Below, piece after piece: positions 1 to 7,611 of a DNA stretch of 7,611 nt (its first letter is position 1; every line of letters begins with the position of its first letter). Below the pieces are notes generated by a model. That model did not search any database. It was not told the DNA's origin and saw only the letters and a program-made list of their open reading frames with translations. Both the position numbers and the translations under genes were made by a program. Source of the DNA: Prevotellaceae bacterium (GTDB lineage: Bacteria; Bacteroidota; Bacteroidia; Bacteroidales; UBA932); NCBI GenBank assembly GCA_031273485.1, contig JAISRS010000537.1, positions 1 through 7,611 of the forward strand. Direction: 5' to 3'.

Positions 1-641
1 GTTGCCAGATTTTTATCGGCGAGTAATGTGGCGGCTTTGTCCAAATCGGAAATAATAAAACGGGCTACTTCGTTGCGGGGACTGCGTTTCAACGCTTCGC
101 GCAATGTTTCCATATCATCGGCAAGCGGTTTGCTGACGATCGGAAAATCGCCAAACGACTGGTAGCGTTTGAAATATTCGTAAGCACGCAGGAAATAGAC
201 TTCGCCAATGTAATGTTTAACGTTAGCCAAATCGCCCGTAATGGTATTCGCAGCGCCGCTCAGGTCTTCTCCAAACTTGGGCAATGCCTGCGACAGGAAG
301 AAATTGCAGCGATAAATCTGTTCAAAATTCCAGTTGCTGCTTTCCGACATATCTACCTTCCAGCGGTCGGCGGTATAGCGGTCGTGTACCGATACGCCCG
401 TCTGGTTATCGGTGTTGTTGTCTTCGCCGAAAATGCCGTAGCTCCAGTTGGAGTGAGAGGGGAGAATGTCTATATACAGGCGGTTGGCATAGTTTTCCAA
501 CTGGGACGCCTCGGTAAAATAGGTTTCCGGAGTTGTCAGCGACAAGGGTTCCCTGTCTAAGAAATCATCGCACGACGTAAAACCTCCCAATAAAACCAGG
601 GCTAAAAGCGCCCATACGAATCTGTTTTTATGAGTCTTCAT
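1..641 (-). CDS. SusD-like surface glycan-binding lipoprotein (RagB/SusD family), 3' part outside the window
   Basis: Seen: 213 complete codons are present before the window edge; SusD-family proteins usually run 500-650 residues, so more than half is missing. From the ATG at 641 the product begins MKTHKNRF, followed by a hydrophobic stretch and a lipobox ending FTSC at Cys24, then DDFLDREP, which is typical of the mature SusD N-terminus. Family-type helical (TPR-like) motifs follow: NWNFEQIYRCNFFL near 103-116, GEVYFLRAYEYFKRYQSFGDFPIV near 146-169, and PRNEVARFIISDLDKAATLL near 188-207. Known for the family: these are lipid-anchored outer-membrane proteins that cap a SusC barrel and capture glycan at the cell surface. 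Context: the gene lies just downstream of the susC-like gene on the same strand with no terminator between them, so the two are presumably co-transcribed. Start choice: an in-frame ATG at 665, 12 bp after the susC stop, would add eight residues (MKTINIKN). I kept 641 for its compact signal peptide and A-rich leader. The family call is sure; the ligand is unknown. Confidence 0.95.
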   Translation of the reverse strand, partial: MKTHKNRFVWALLALVLLGGFTSCDDFLDREPLSLTTPETYFTEASQLENYANRLYIDILPSHSNWSYGIFGEDNNTDNQTGVSVHDRYTADRWKVDMSESSNWNFEQIYRCNFFLSQALPKFGEDLSGAANTITGDLANVKHYIGEVYFLRAYEYFKRYQSFGDFPIVSKPLADDMETLREALKRSPRNEVARFIISDLDKAATLLADKNLA

Positions 642-677
642 ATTTTTTATATTAATTGTTTTCATCTTATTTATGTA

Positions 678-3600
678 TTAAAAGGTTACACTAAGACCGA
701 ACGACCATGTTCTGGACAATGGATAGGCATTACCGTTGCTTTCCACGGCGTCGTCGGCAGAGCTGTTTGTATTTCCACCGTTAAGCGTTTCGGGGTCGAA
801 CAGTTTGGTTAAACTGGTGCCTGTCCACAAGTTTTCGCCGGAAGCAAAAATGCGCAGTCTGTTGATACCGATATGCTTTGTCAATGAAACAGGTAGGGTA
901 TAGCCGATTTGCAAATTCTTCAGACGGATGTAAGAAGCGTCTTGCAGATAACGGGTTTGCGCCTGATGGTTCTTTACAGGACCGTTGCTACCCCAGCCAA
1001 ACAGCGGACGGGGATAGTAAGCGTCCAAATTGGCAGGGATTTCTCCATTCAGTCCGGAGGCTTCGGCGCGGAAGTAATCTTCATGCGGTTTCAAGGCGGC
1101 AGACCACCATTCGCCGCCGGTAGCGCCCCAGAACATATTATTATATGCGTTTACCATATAATCGCGTTTCATCACGCCTTGCAGGAATACACGAACGTCA
1201 AACCCTTTCCAGTCGGCAGTAAGGTCAAAACCGAACTGGAAACGCGGGGTATTGTTTCCGATTACTTTCAAATCGCCGTGGTCTTCTACAGTCCCTGCGC
1301 CCTCCGTAATTCCGGGGTTGCCGTCCAAATCCCTGTACATGACGTCTCCGGCGCTCCATTCCGAACCGAAAGGCTGTTCGCCCACGGCTGCCAGATGCGC
1401 GTCCATTTCCGCCTGCGTTTTGGCGATGCCGACGGTTTCATATCCCCAGATTTCGCCTGTTTCGCGTCCTGCCACATACGACCAGATAGAGTTGGTGGTA
1501 TTGCTGGGGTAACTTTCGATCGTGGTCTTTGCGTCCGACAGCAGGAACTTGGCTCCATATCTCAATCCGTTTTTCAGCTTGTCGTTCCAGCCGATTTCCA
1601 ATTCCCAACCGGCGGTTTTCAAGTCGCAGTTGTTGGTTTTCGGCGGGCTGATGCCCAATATGTTGGGATGTTCGGGAGCGGGACCTACCATGTTGTCGGT
1701 GAAGCGGGTAAACACGTCGAACGAACCAGTCAGGCGGTTGTTGAACAGACCGTAGTCAAGACCGACGTTCCATGAACGTACCGTTTCCCATGTCAGGGCG
1801 GTACTGACCAAATCGCCTATTCTTGCCGTATTCGGCGCTACGCCGTTTTGCAGCCAGGCGCCATTGCCCGAACCCAGAGACATCGTGCGGTAGGTAGGAT
1901 ACCATGAATTGGTGTTCTGATTGCCCAGTTCGCCGTAAGAGCCGCGCAGTTTCAAGGTATTTACCGTCTGTTGCAGCGATTCCCAGAAGGCTTCGCGGGC
2001 AATATTCCAACCCAGAGAGAAGGAGGGATACAATGCCCAGCGTTCGCCCTTGCGGAAACGGGATGTGCCGTCATAACGCAGATTGACTTCAGCCAGATAT
2101 CTGCCGTCGTAATCATAGTTGATACGTCCGAAGAAACCGGCGGTAGCCCATTCGTTACTGTATCCGGCTACTTCGGGGATTCTTTCGCTACCGTCGCCGC
2201 CCAGACTGCTGGAAAGGTCAAATTCGGGAAGATCGTACAGCAGCAAGCCGTATTTTCGGGCGCTGAAGAAAGTTTGCCGCATTTCATCCGCCTGAAATCC
2301 GCCCATCACTTTCAAGTTATGAACATTGTTGAAAGAGTGCGTATATTCCGAGAAGATATTCAGGTTTAAATGATTTTCCTTGCTGTTGTCCTGGTAAAGG
2401 TTGGAAGAGCTTGTGCCGGTCAGGAGATTTCCCGCCACATCGTGGTTGTAGTAAGGCAACGAGGTCTCCTTCACATTCGAGGTATAGGTGTTGTAATTAA
2501 ACTCAAGGTGTGTCAGCCAGTTTTTGACGGGTTCAAAGACAAACGCCGCCTGATGAGCCACATTGTCGGACTGCACACTGCGGTCGCCGCCCAGCGCCAG
2601 TCGCATGGCAGGTCCTCCCCCGTTTGCATCGTGATAAAAACCGTTTTCGTCATAAACCGGCAGGTTGGGCCAGGTTTGACGACCCATATCATCGTAAAAA
2701 CTGCCGTTGAAGCGGGTAGGACGCCAGTTGTCGGTGCGAACAAAGCGCAAACCGTAGTTAAAACGCGCCCAGGAAGCAAGTTCGGCATTTATCTTTGCCG
2801 TTGCATTGTAGCGTTTCAAACCGTCGCTGCCGTGACGAAGCAAACCGTTCTGGTCGAGGTAACCCAGCGAAGCGTAATAATTCACTTTTTGGCTACCGCC
2901 GCTCATGCTCAAATTATGCTCCTGCGAGAAGTTGTTGCTTTTGTAGATCTCCTTATACCAGTCCGTATTGGCATAGCCTGTCGTATAAGGGTCGCCTGCG
3001 GGCTTGCCCCATACATTTCCATCGTTAAGCAAACCGCCCGTATTGGTGCCTCCGGCTGCCTGAAAATCCAGCATCTTTTGCATGGTCTCATCGGAGATGA
3101 ACTGTCCCCAGCCCACATTCCTGAAACCGGCATTGAAAAAGTTGGCAAACGTATAGGAATCCATCATTTCCGGCAGATGAATAGGGTTCGTTATACGGAA
3201 ACTGTTATTATAGTTAACGGTCCGTTTGCCCGGCGTTCCTTTTTTGGTGGTAATCAAAATCACTCCGAAGGGAGCGCGGGAACCGTAAATGGAAGAGGCA
3301 GCCGCATCTTTCAAGACAGAGACGTTTTCAATATCCTGCGGATTGACCGTATTGATATCGCCTTCCATGCCGTCAATTAATATCAACGGATTGCCGCTGG
3401 AGCCGTCGCCGATCGTTCCCGTACCGCGAACATTAATACTCATGCTTTTGTCCATTTCGCCGGTATTGGTAGTAATGAACAATCCCGGTACCAACCCCTG
3501 CAGGGCTTGCGTAGCATTCACCACCGGACGGGCTTCGAGGTCTTTTGCCGTGGCGAGACCGACCGCGCCGGTCAGATTGACTTTCTTTTGGGTGCCGAAC

Positions 3601-3974
3601 CCAACGACAACTACTTCATCTAAAGCCTTACTGTCTTCTTTCATAACGATACTGAAATTCGTTTGATTGTCTACGGCTATTTCCTGAGAAATAAAACCGA
3701 GATAGGTAATTTGAAGCGTAGCAGCATTAGAAACTTTCAGGTTAAAGTGACCTTCAGCATTCGTTACCGTACCATTATTGGCTCCTTTTTCCAAAACACT
3801 TGCGCCAATAACAGGCTCACCGTTCACATCGGTCACCGTCCCTGTAACCGAACGTTGCTGCGCAAACACATTCATTGCTGTCATCAGAAAGAACAAGCAA
3901 CAGATACTGATTAACCTGTGGTTTCTTCTTTCCGCTCTTTTTTCAGGACGCGGAATACTTTCTTTGTTTTTCAT
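678..3974 (-). CDS. SusC-like TonB-dependent outer-membrane transporter (SusC/RagA family), complete
   Basis: Role known for the family: a 22-stranded outer-membrane barrel that imports SusD-captured oligosaccharides using TonB-ExbBD energy. Seen in 1098 residues: a basic n-region and hydrophobic segment (about 21-38) ending VFA-QQ, a likely signal peptidase I site after Ala38. A carboxypeptidase-regulatory-like beta-sandwich spans about 42-112 (VTGTVTDVNGEPVIGASV, later YLGFISQEI). The probable TonB-box region DEVVVVGFGTQKK covers 119-131. The plug spans about 132-246 and carries the SusC signatures PLILIDGMEGDINTVNP, DIENVSVLKDAAASSIYGSRA and GVILITTKKG. The barrel fills the rest, with LKLRGSYGELGNQ and a C-terminal strand ending in Phe (WSFGLSVTF), as expected for BAM recognition. 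No STN domain precedes the beta-sandwich, which argues against direct ECF-sigma/anti-sigma signalling and fits control by the divergent HTCS. The length is normal, with no frameshift. The ATG at 3974 gives a good signal peptide; its leader is A/T-rich without a Shine-Dalgarno match. Substrate unknown. Confidence 0.97.
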   Translation of the reverse strand: MKNKESIPRPEKRAERRNHRLISICCLFFLMTAMNVFAQQRSVTGTVTDVNGEPVIGASVLEKGANNGTVTNAEGHFNLKVSNAATLQITYLGFISQEIAVDNQTNFSIVMKEDSKALDEVVVVGFGTQKKVNLTGAVGLATAKDLEARPVVNATQALQGLVPGLFITTNTGEMDKSMSINVRGTGTIGDGSSGNPLILIDGMEGDINTVNPQDIENVSVLKDAAASSIYGSRAPFGVILITTKKGTPGKRTVNYNNSFRITNPIHLPEMMDSYTFANFFNAGFRNVGWGQFISDETMQKMLDFQAAGGTNTGGLLNDGNVWGKPAGDPYTTGYANTDWYKEIYKSNNFSQEHNLSMSGGSQKVNYYASLGYLDQNGLLRHGSDGLKRYNATAKINAELASWARFNYGLRFVRTDNWRPTRFNGSFYDDMGRQTWPNLPVYDENGFYHDANGGGPAMRLALGGDRSVQSDNVAHQAAFVFEPVKNWLTHLEFNYNTYTSNVKETSLPYYNHDVAGNLLTGTSSSNLYQDNSKENHLNLNIFSEYTHSFNNVHNLKVMGGFQADEMRQTFFSARKYGLLLYDLPEFDLSSSLGGDGSERIPEVAGYSNEWATAGFFGRINYDYDGRYLAEVNLRYDGTSRFRKGERWALYPSFSLGWNIAREAFWESLQQTVNTLKLRGSYGELGNQNTNSWYPTYRTMSLGSGNGAWLQNGVAPNTARIGDLVSTALTWETVRSWNVGLDYGLFNNRLTGSFDVFTRFTDNMVGPAPEHPNILGISPPKTNNCDLKTAGWELEIGWNDKLKNGLRYGAKFLLSDAKTTIESYPSNTTNSIWSYVAGRETGEIWGYETVGIAKTQAEMDAHLAAVGEQPFGSEWSAGDVMYRDLDGNPGITEGAGTVEDHGDLKVIGNNTPRFQFGFDLTADWKGFDVRVFLQGVMKRDYMVNAYNNMFWGATGGEWWSAALKPHEDYFRAEASGLNGEIPANLDAYYPRPLFGWGSNGPVKNHQAQTRYLQDASYIRLKNLQIGYTLPVSLTKHIGINRLRIFASGENLWTGTSLTKLFDPETLNGGNTNSSADDAVESNGNAYPLSRTWSFGLSVTF

Positions 3975-4027
3975 ATCTATTAAATTTAAAAATGAATAAT
4001 AATCTTTGTTTCGGGTTTAATGATACG

Positions 4028-4057
4028 CAAAGGTATGTATGTTTATCCTGACAGACA
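4028..4057 (-). promoter_or_regulatory. Candidate promoter of the susC-susD operon
   Basis: Read on the minus strand, TACCTTTG at 4035-4028 matches the Bacteroides -7 consensus TAnnTTTG exactly. About 19 bp upstream there is only a weak -33 candidate, TGT at 4057-4055. A poor -33 box with a perfect -7 fits an activator-dependent promoter. Transcription would start near 4021-4025, giving a leader of roughly 50 nt before the ATG at 3974. Confidence 0.65.
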
Positions 4058-4113
4058 GGGGACAAACGAAGCATTTAAAATGGGGAAATTCGTCAATATA
4101 GGGGGTAAAATCG
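4058..4113 (-). promoter_or_regulatory. Triplicated motif upstream of the susC-like promoter, candidate HTCS operator
   Basis: On the minus strand three similar words occur in the same orientation: CGATTTTACCCC (4113-4102), CGAATTTCCCC (4092-4082) and CGTTTGTCCCC (4068-4058). They share CG, an A/T-rich middle and CCCC. Their starts are 20-24 bp apart, about two helical turns. They lie at roughly -34 to -89 from the predicted start, the usual place for an activator. Assignment to the neighbouring HTCS is inference. Confidence 0.45.
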
Positions 4114-4168
4114 CCATGAACGATTTGGCGGCTTTATGGATGAAAATATTGATTATCAGTGTCTAAAA

Positions 4169-4189
4169 ACTTAAAACCACTTAAAACCA
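4169..4189. repeat. Perfect tandem repeat of a 10-bp unit
   Basis: ACTTAAAACC occurs twice head to tail (4169-4178 and 4179-4188), followed by one further base (A) of a third copy. The 10-bp period is one DNA turn, so both copies present the same face. It sits about 60-80 bp upstream of the predicted HTCS start, between the two promoters. It could be a regulator site or simple A/T-rich sequence. Confidence 0.6.
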
Positions 4190-4191
4190 TC

Positions 4192-4205
4192 TATTTTATA
4201 AAATA
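4192..4205. repeat. 14-bp perfect palindrome
   Basis: TATTTTATAAAATA equals its own reverse complement. It starts three bases after the tandem repeat and lies just upstream of the predicted HTCS promoter. It consists only of A and T, so it may be chance; it could also be a dimeric regulator site or an easily melted segment. Confidence 0.5.
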
Positions 4206-4212
4206 AAATTCA

Positions 4213-4245
4213 TTAGATTAAATCATAAAATATATTGTATTTTTG
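4213..4245 (+). promoter_or_regulatory. Candidate promoter of the HTCS gene
   Basis: TATTTTTG at 4238-4245 matches the Bacteroides -7 consensus TAnnTTTG. TTAG at 4213-4216, 21 bp upstream, is a weak -33 candidate. The start would fall near 4252, about 49 nt before the ATG at 4301. The surrounding DNA is very A/T-rich, so a chance match is more likely here than for the susC-side promoter. Confidence 0.5.
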
Positions 4246-4300
4246 TTTTCAATTTCCGGATACAGACAAAAAAGTAGTAGAAAAGTAAAAACCATTGTTT

Positions 4301-7300
4301 ATGCGTATGCGAAAAAGCTATTTCATTGCGGCCATTTGCGTGTTGTTGTTTTCTAACGACAGCATAGCTCAATCGTATGTATTAAAGCATCTCGGTTTAG
4401 AAAACGGACTATCCAACAATTATGTGAAGGACATTACGCAAGACGGGCAAGGGTGCATCTGGGTGGCGACCGAATCCGGATTAAACAAATTTGACGGACA
4501 ATCATTTGCCGTTTACAAGGAAAACAATTCCGGTCTGGTCAGTAATGCACTGAACGCATTATTATATGACAAGGAAGAAAACGCCTTATGGATTGGTACG
4601 CAAAGGAATGGCATTAGTGTATTCGACTGCACTACGCAGCAGTTTAAAAACTATACAACGGAAAACGGATTGGTTACGAATGACGTTACACATCTGTCTC
4701 CTGCTGCCGACGGTGGAATATGGATTACTCATTATCATGTCGGTATAGACTATTATGACAGGAAAAATAAACGGATTTCCCTGTTCAAAGACTTGTCTTC
4801 GCGCAATTGGTGCGCCGTTGACGACGGAAATAATCACTTGTATATCGGTCATGTCGAAGACGGGCTAAGTATCCTCGACATCAAAGACAAAACCGTCCGG
4901 AATTTTCGCCACGACCCTGCCAATGCTAAAAGTTTACCGGGGAATAACGTACACACCGTATGCATCGACCAAAAGAAAAATATATGGGTGGGAACCAATC
5001 ACGGCCTTGCCTTATTCAATCCACAAACCGGAGAATTTATCCGTTTCCGGCATGATCCCGCTAATGCCGGTTCGTTGCTTGCAGATTATGTATATAGCAT
5101 TAAAGAGATGAAAGACGGTACGCTGTGGATTGCTACCGATGCAGGCGGTATCAGTATCCTTAATTTGCAGAACACGACGTTTATGAATCTCGAACAGGTG
5201 CAATTCCGGAACATAACCGCTTTCGGCAATATCCGAAGCCTGTTTCAAGACGGTTTTGACAATATATGGATAGGCAACTATGGCGGCGGACTGGATTTTA
5301 TCGGAAACACACAGCCGACATTCCGTCTTTTACCCTACTCTACGGTAAAAGACGGCAGACTGAAACATAAACCGGTATGGGGTATTTGCGTTGACGATAA
5401 ACAGCAGCTATGGATAGGGGGTGAAAATGAATTAGCCGTTTCACAAAATTTTAAAGTAAAACAAATCTTCGACATATCGAATTACCTGCCGGAGTCCCAT
5501 ACACAAATCTATACCATTAAACGCGACCGGCAAGGCCTGTTATGGCTGGGGTTATATGGAAGCATATTAACATTTAATCCTCAAAGCAGCCGGTTTGAAC
5601 GAATCAACCTGGACTTAAATGTTATCCACGAATTTAGCACGTTTTTTGAAGACGTCGACGGAAAAATGTGGATAGGCACCAATACCGGATTATACTCTTG
5701 CACGGAAGGATTAATCAGGAAAGAAGAGGCTATCAATAATCAGCTTTCGGACAAGATCATATATAGTATCCTCCGCGACCGGCAAGGCAAACTCTGGGTA
5801 GGAACATTTGGGAAAGGCATCTTTATTTTTGACCGGGACAACAAGCTGTTGATGGAGTTTAACGATGAAAACGGATTTTGTTCCAATGCAATCAATCATT
5901 TATATATTGACGGCAAAGGAGGCATTTGGGCAGCCACCCGCAACGGCATCGGCTATTTTAACGACAGCAACGATCCGGCTCATTTTGAATTGTATAATGA
6001 GAAACAGGAACTTGCCGACGGCCACGTACGCGCCATTCAGGAAGACAAAGCGGGATATATCTGGTTAAGCACCAATAATGGTATTTCTTGCTGGAACAAA
6101 CACCGCCGGAAATTCGCTAATTACGACTATCGCGACGGCATTCCGATGGAAAATTTTATCATCGGTTCCGCTTGCACCACATCGGACGGCATGATTTATT
6201 TTGGTTCTCTGGGCGGTATTTCTTATTTCGACCCGAAAGACATTGCCGGAAAACGACAAGTGGCTCCAGTGCAAATCATGGAATGTAATGTGTTTAACAA
6301 ACAAACGGAAAGCCGTAAAGAGGAATTTTTGATTTCATTGGGAACCGGAGTTCTCGTTTTGCCGTATAATCAAAATTCTTTTCGCATTACATTTTCCGTA
6401 CCTGATTATTCGCAAAGCGGACAGATAGAATATGCCTACATGATTGAAAGGCTGGAAAATGTATGGCACAATATCCATAGTGAAAATCAGGTAGTCTTCC
6501 GGAATATCCCTCACGGAGAATACAAATTCAAAGTGAAAGCGCGATTGAGAAACCACGAATGGGACGAGGCGCACATTGCGTCGATATCGGTTCATATCCA
6601 TCCTCCGTTCTGGCTTACATGGTATGCCAAACTTTTCTATGCCCTTGTCGTCGGGTTGGGGATATATGTGTTTTTACATTTCTATAAACATAAACTCCGT
6701 TTGGAGAGCTCGTTGGAACTGGAAAAAAAAGAGAACCACAGCAAACAGGAACTCAATGACGAACGTTTGCGTTTCTATACCAATATCACGCACGAACTCC
6801 GCACGCCGCTCACATTGATTTTAGGCCCTTTGGAAGATTTGTTGAATGATAAGAACCTGTCAACCACTTACAGCAAGAAAATCAGCATCATTCATGGAAG
6901 CGCCATGCGACTGCTTAACCTAATCAACCAAATTCTTGAATTTAGAAAGACGGAAACGCAAAACCGGAGACTAACCGTATGTAGAGAGAATTTAGGCAGT
7001 TTGGTTACTGAAATCGGGCTGCGCTACAAAGAGATGAATCGAAACGAAAAGGTGAAATTCCATATAAACATTGAAACAAAAGATACCAAACTCTATTTCG
7101 ATGCAGACGTGATTACAACGATCCTGAATAATTTGTTGTCGAATGCCGTAAAATATACGCCCGAAGGCGAAATACGCCTCACGCTTCGCGCCGTAAATAA
7201 AGGCGAGCAAAGATACCTTGAAATCGAAGTGGCCGATACCGGCTATGGAATAGACGCCGAAGCGCTTCCGCATATATTCGACCGCTATTATCAGGCAAAA

Positions 7301-7611
7301 GGCAAGCATCAGGCTTCGGGTACGGGCATAGGGCTAGCGATCGTCAAATCATTGGCTGATTTGCATGAAGGCATTATTCGTGTGGAAAGTACGCTTGGAA
7401 AAGGCACGACATTCCAATTTCTTATCCTGAAAGAGAATATTTATCCGAATGCCTTGCACAAAGAAGGAAAAAAATCATCCGGTATGGAAATCATTGAAGA
7501 AGAACAGGACGAAGAGGCCGACATCCGTCCTGTATTGCTTGTAATAGAAGACAACGATGATATTCGGGACTACATTGTCACTTCCTTTACACAGAACTAT
7601 AAGATAATTAC
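4301..7611 (+). CDS. Hybrid two-component system (HTCS) sensor kinase/regulator of a PUL, 3' end outside the window
   Basis: Seen: 1103 complete codons, open to the window edge. A signal peptide (1-23, SIA-QS) is followed by a periplasmic region with about 14 Reg_prop motifs between roughly residues 50 and 645. Examples are IWVATESGLNKFD, LWIGTQRNGISVFD, IWVGTNHGLALFN and IYFGSLGGISYFD, consistent with two seven-bladed propellers. A Y_Y_Y domain (about 690-768), one membrane span (about 772-794) and a charged helical linker follow. The HisKA H-box is FYTNITHELRTPL with phospho-acceptor His831. HATPase_c shows an intact N-box (NNLLSNAVKYT, Asn948), G1 (DTGYGI, Asp979) and G2 (GTGIGLA, from 1007). 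After an acidic linker, a receiver begins RPVLLVIEDNDDIRDYI, with the acidic pair Glu1083-Asp1084. Known for HTCS: full length is about 1300-1400 residues, the receiver being followed by an AraC-type DNA-binding domain; those parts lie beyond the edge. Inferred role: senses an oligosaccharide in the periplasm and activates the divergent susC/susD operon. A second in-frame ATG at 4307 is an equally possible start. All visible catalytic residues are present. Confidence 0.96.
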   Translation, partial: MRMRKSYFIAAICVLLFSNDSIAQSYVLKHLGLENGLSNNYVKDITQDGQGCIWVATESGLNKFDGQSFAVYKENNSGLVSNALNALLYDKEENALWIGTQRNGISVFDCTTQQFKNYTTENGLVTNDVTHLSPAADGGIWITHYHVGIDYYDRKNKRISLFKDLSSRNWCAVDDGNNHLYIGHVEDGLSILDIKDKTVRNFRHDPANAKSLPGNNVHTVCIDQKKNIWVGTNHGLALFNPQTGEFIRFRHDPANAGSLLADYVYSIKEMKDGTLWIATDAGGISILNLQNTTFMNLEQVQFRNITAFGNIRSLFQDGFDNIWIGNYGGGLDFIGNTQPTFRLLPYSTVKDGRLKHKPVWGICVDDKQQLWIGGENELAVSQNFKVKQIFDISNYLPESHTQIYTIKRDRQGLLWLGLYGSILTFNPQSSRFERINLDLNVIHEFSTFFEDVDGKMWIGTNTGLYSCTEGLIRKEEAINNQLSDKIIYSILRDRQGKLWVGTFGKGIFIFDRDNKLLMEFNDENGFCSNAINHLYIDGKGGIWAATRNGIGYFNDSNDPAHFELYNEKQELADGHVRAIQEDKAGYIWLSTNNGISCWNKHRRKFANYDYRDGIPMENFIIGSACTTSDGMIYFGSLGGISYFDPKDIAGKRQVAPVQIMECNVFNKQTESRKEEFLISLGTGVLVLPYNQNSFRITFSVPDYSQSGQIEYAYMIERLENVWHNIHSENQVVFRNIPHGEYKFKVKARLRNHEWDEAHIASISVHIHPPFWLTWYAKLFYALVVGLGIYVFLHFYKHKLRLESSLELEKKENHSKQELNDERLRFYTNITHELRTPLTLILGPLEDLLNDKNLSTTYSKKISIIHGSAMRLLNLINQILEFRKTETQNRRLTVCRENLGSLVTEIGLRYKEMNRNEKVKFHINIETKDTKLYFDADVITTILNNLLSNAVKYTPEGEIRLTLRAVNKGEQRYLEIEVADTGYGIDAEALPHIFDRYYQAKGKHQASGTGIGLAIVKSLADLHEGIIRVESTLGKGTTFQFLILKENIYPNALHKEGKKSSGMEIIEEEQDEEADIRPVLLVIEDNDDIRDYIVTSFTQNYKII

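Larger units (their letters stand above)
3975..4300. other. Divergent intergenic regulatory region between the susC-like and HTCS genes
   Basis: This 326-bp A/T-rich stretch separates the two start codons. I see no credible gene in it. It holds a Bacteroides-type promoter candidate for each side (about 4028-4057 minus, 4213-4245 plus), a triplicated GGGG/CG motif (4058-4113), a tandem 10-bp repeat (4169-4189) and a 14-bp palindrome (4192-4205). Predicted leaders are short, roughly 50 nt on each side, leaving little room for a riboswitch. Confidence 0.8.

Noticed and set aside
213..560. A 115-codon plus-strand open frame opposite the susD-like gene
   Set aside because: It is antisense to clear SusD-family coding sequence and its translation has no recognisable features.
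642..677. Possible terminator or attenuator between the susC-like and susD-like genes
   Set aside because: The 36-bp gap is A/T-rich with no G/C-rich hairpin; it reads as a simple operon junction.
909..1775. A 288-codon open frame on the plus strand inside the susC-like gene
   Set aside because: It is also antisense to the transporter barrel, has no family signature and no sign of its own promoter.
2370..3380. A 336-codon open frame on the plus strand inside the susC-like gene
   Set aside because: It lies wholly antisense to a well-supported transporter gene, and its translation shows no recognisable domain. Long antisense frames are common opposite GC-containing coding sequence.
4108..4126. 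Inverted repeat AAATCG / CGATTT with a 7-bp gap, overlapping CGCCA / TGGCG arms at 4112-4130
   Set aside because: The arms are only 5-6 bp and there is no T-run for a terminator. It overlaps the outermost copy of the triplicated motif and could be part of an operator, but is too short to call separately.

Overview
The window looks like one end of a polysaccharide utilization locus (PUL) from a member of the Bacteroidota, most likely order Bacteroidales. Four things point there. There is a SusC/SusD-type outer-membrane pair. A hybrid two-component system (HTCS) sensor gene is divergent from it. Both candidate promoters carry the Bacteroides-type TAnnTTTG -7 element. Leader regions are A/T-rich without clear Shine-Dalgarno sequences. 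The genus cannot be fixed from this sequence.

Layout: (1) Positions 1-641, minus strand: the N-terminal part of a SusD-like surface glycan-binding lipoprotein, running off the left edge. (2) Positions 678-3974, minus strand: a complete SusC-like TonB-dependent transporter of 1098 residues, directly upstream of the susD-like gene in the same operon. (3) Positions 3975-4300: a 326-bp A/T-rich divergent intergenic region. It holds a promoter candidate for each side, a triplicated CG-(A/T)-rich-CCCC motif just upstream of the susC-like promoter, a perfect 10-bp tandem repeat and a 14-bp palindrome. (4) Positions 4301-7611, plus strand: an HTCS regulator cut by the right edge inside its receiver domain. 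It has a signal peptide, about 14 Reg_prop propeller motifs, a Y_Y_Y domain, one membrane span, HisKA, HATPase_c and the start of a receiver.

Inferred working model: the HTCS periplasmic domain binds an oligosaccharide released from the target glycan. The kinase then phosphorylates its fused receiver, and the C-terminal DNA-binding domain (outside the window, expected to be AraC-type) activates the divergent susC-susD operon. SusD captures glycan at the cell surface and the SusC barrel imports it using TonB energy. The target glycan cannot be named, because no glycoside hydrolase, lyase or sulfatase lies in the window.

I found no RNA gene, mobile element, CRISPR array or clear terminator. 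The system type is well known; the least explained sequence is the regulatory DNA between the two divergent transcription units.
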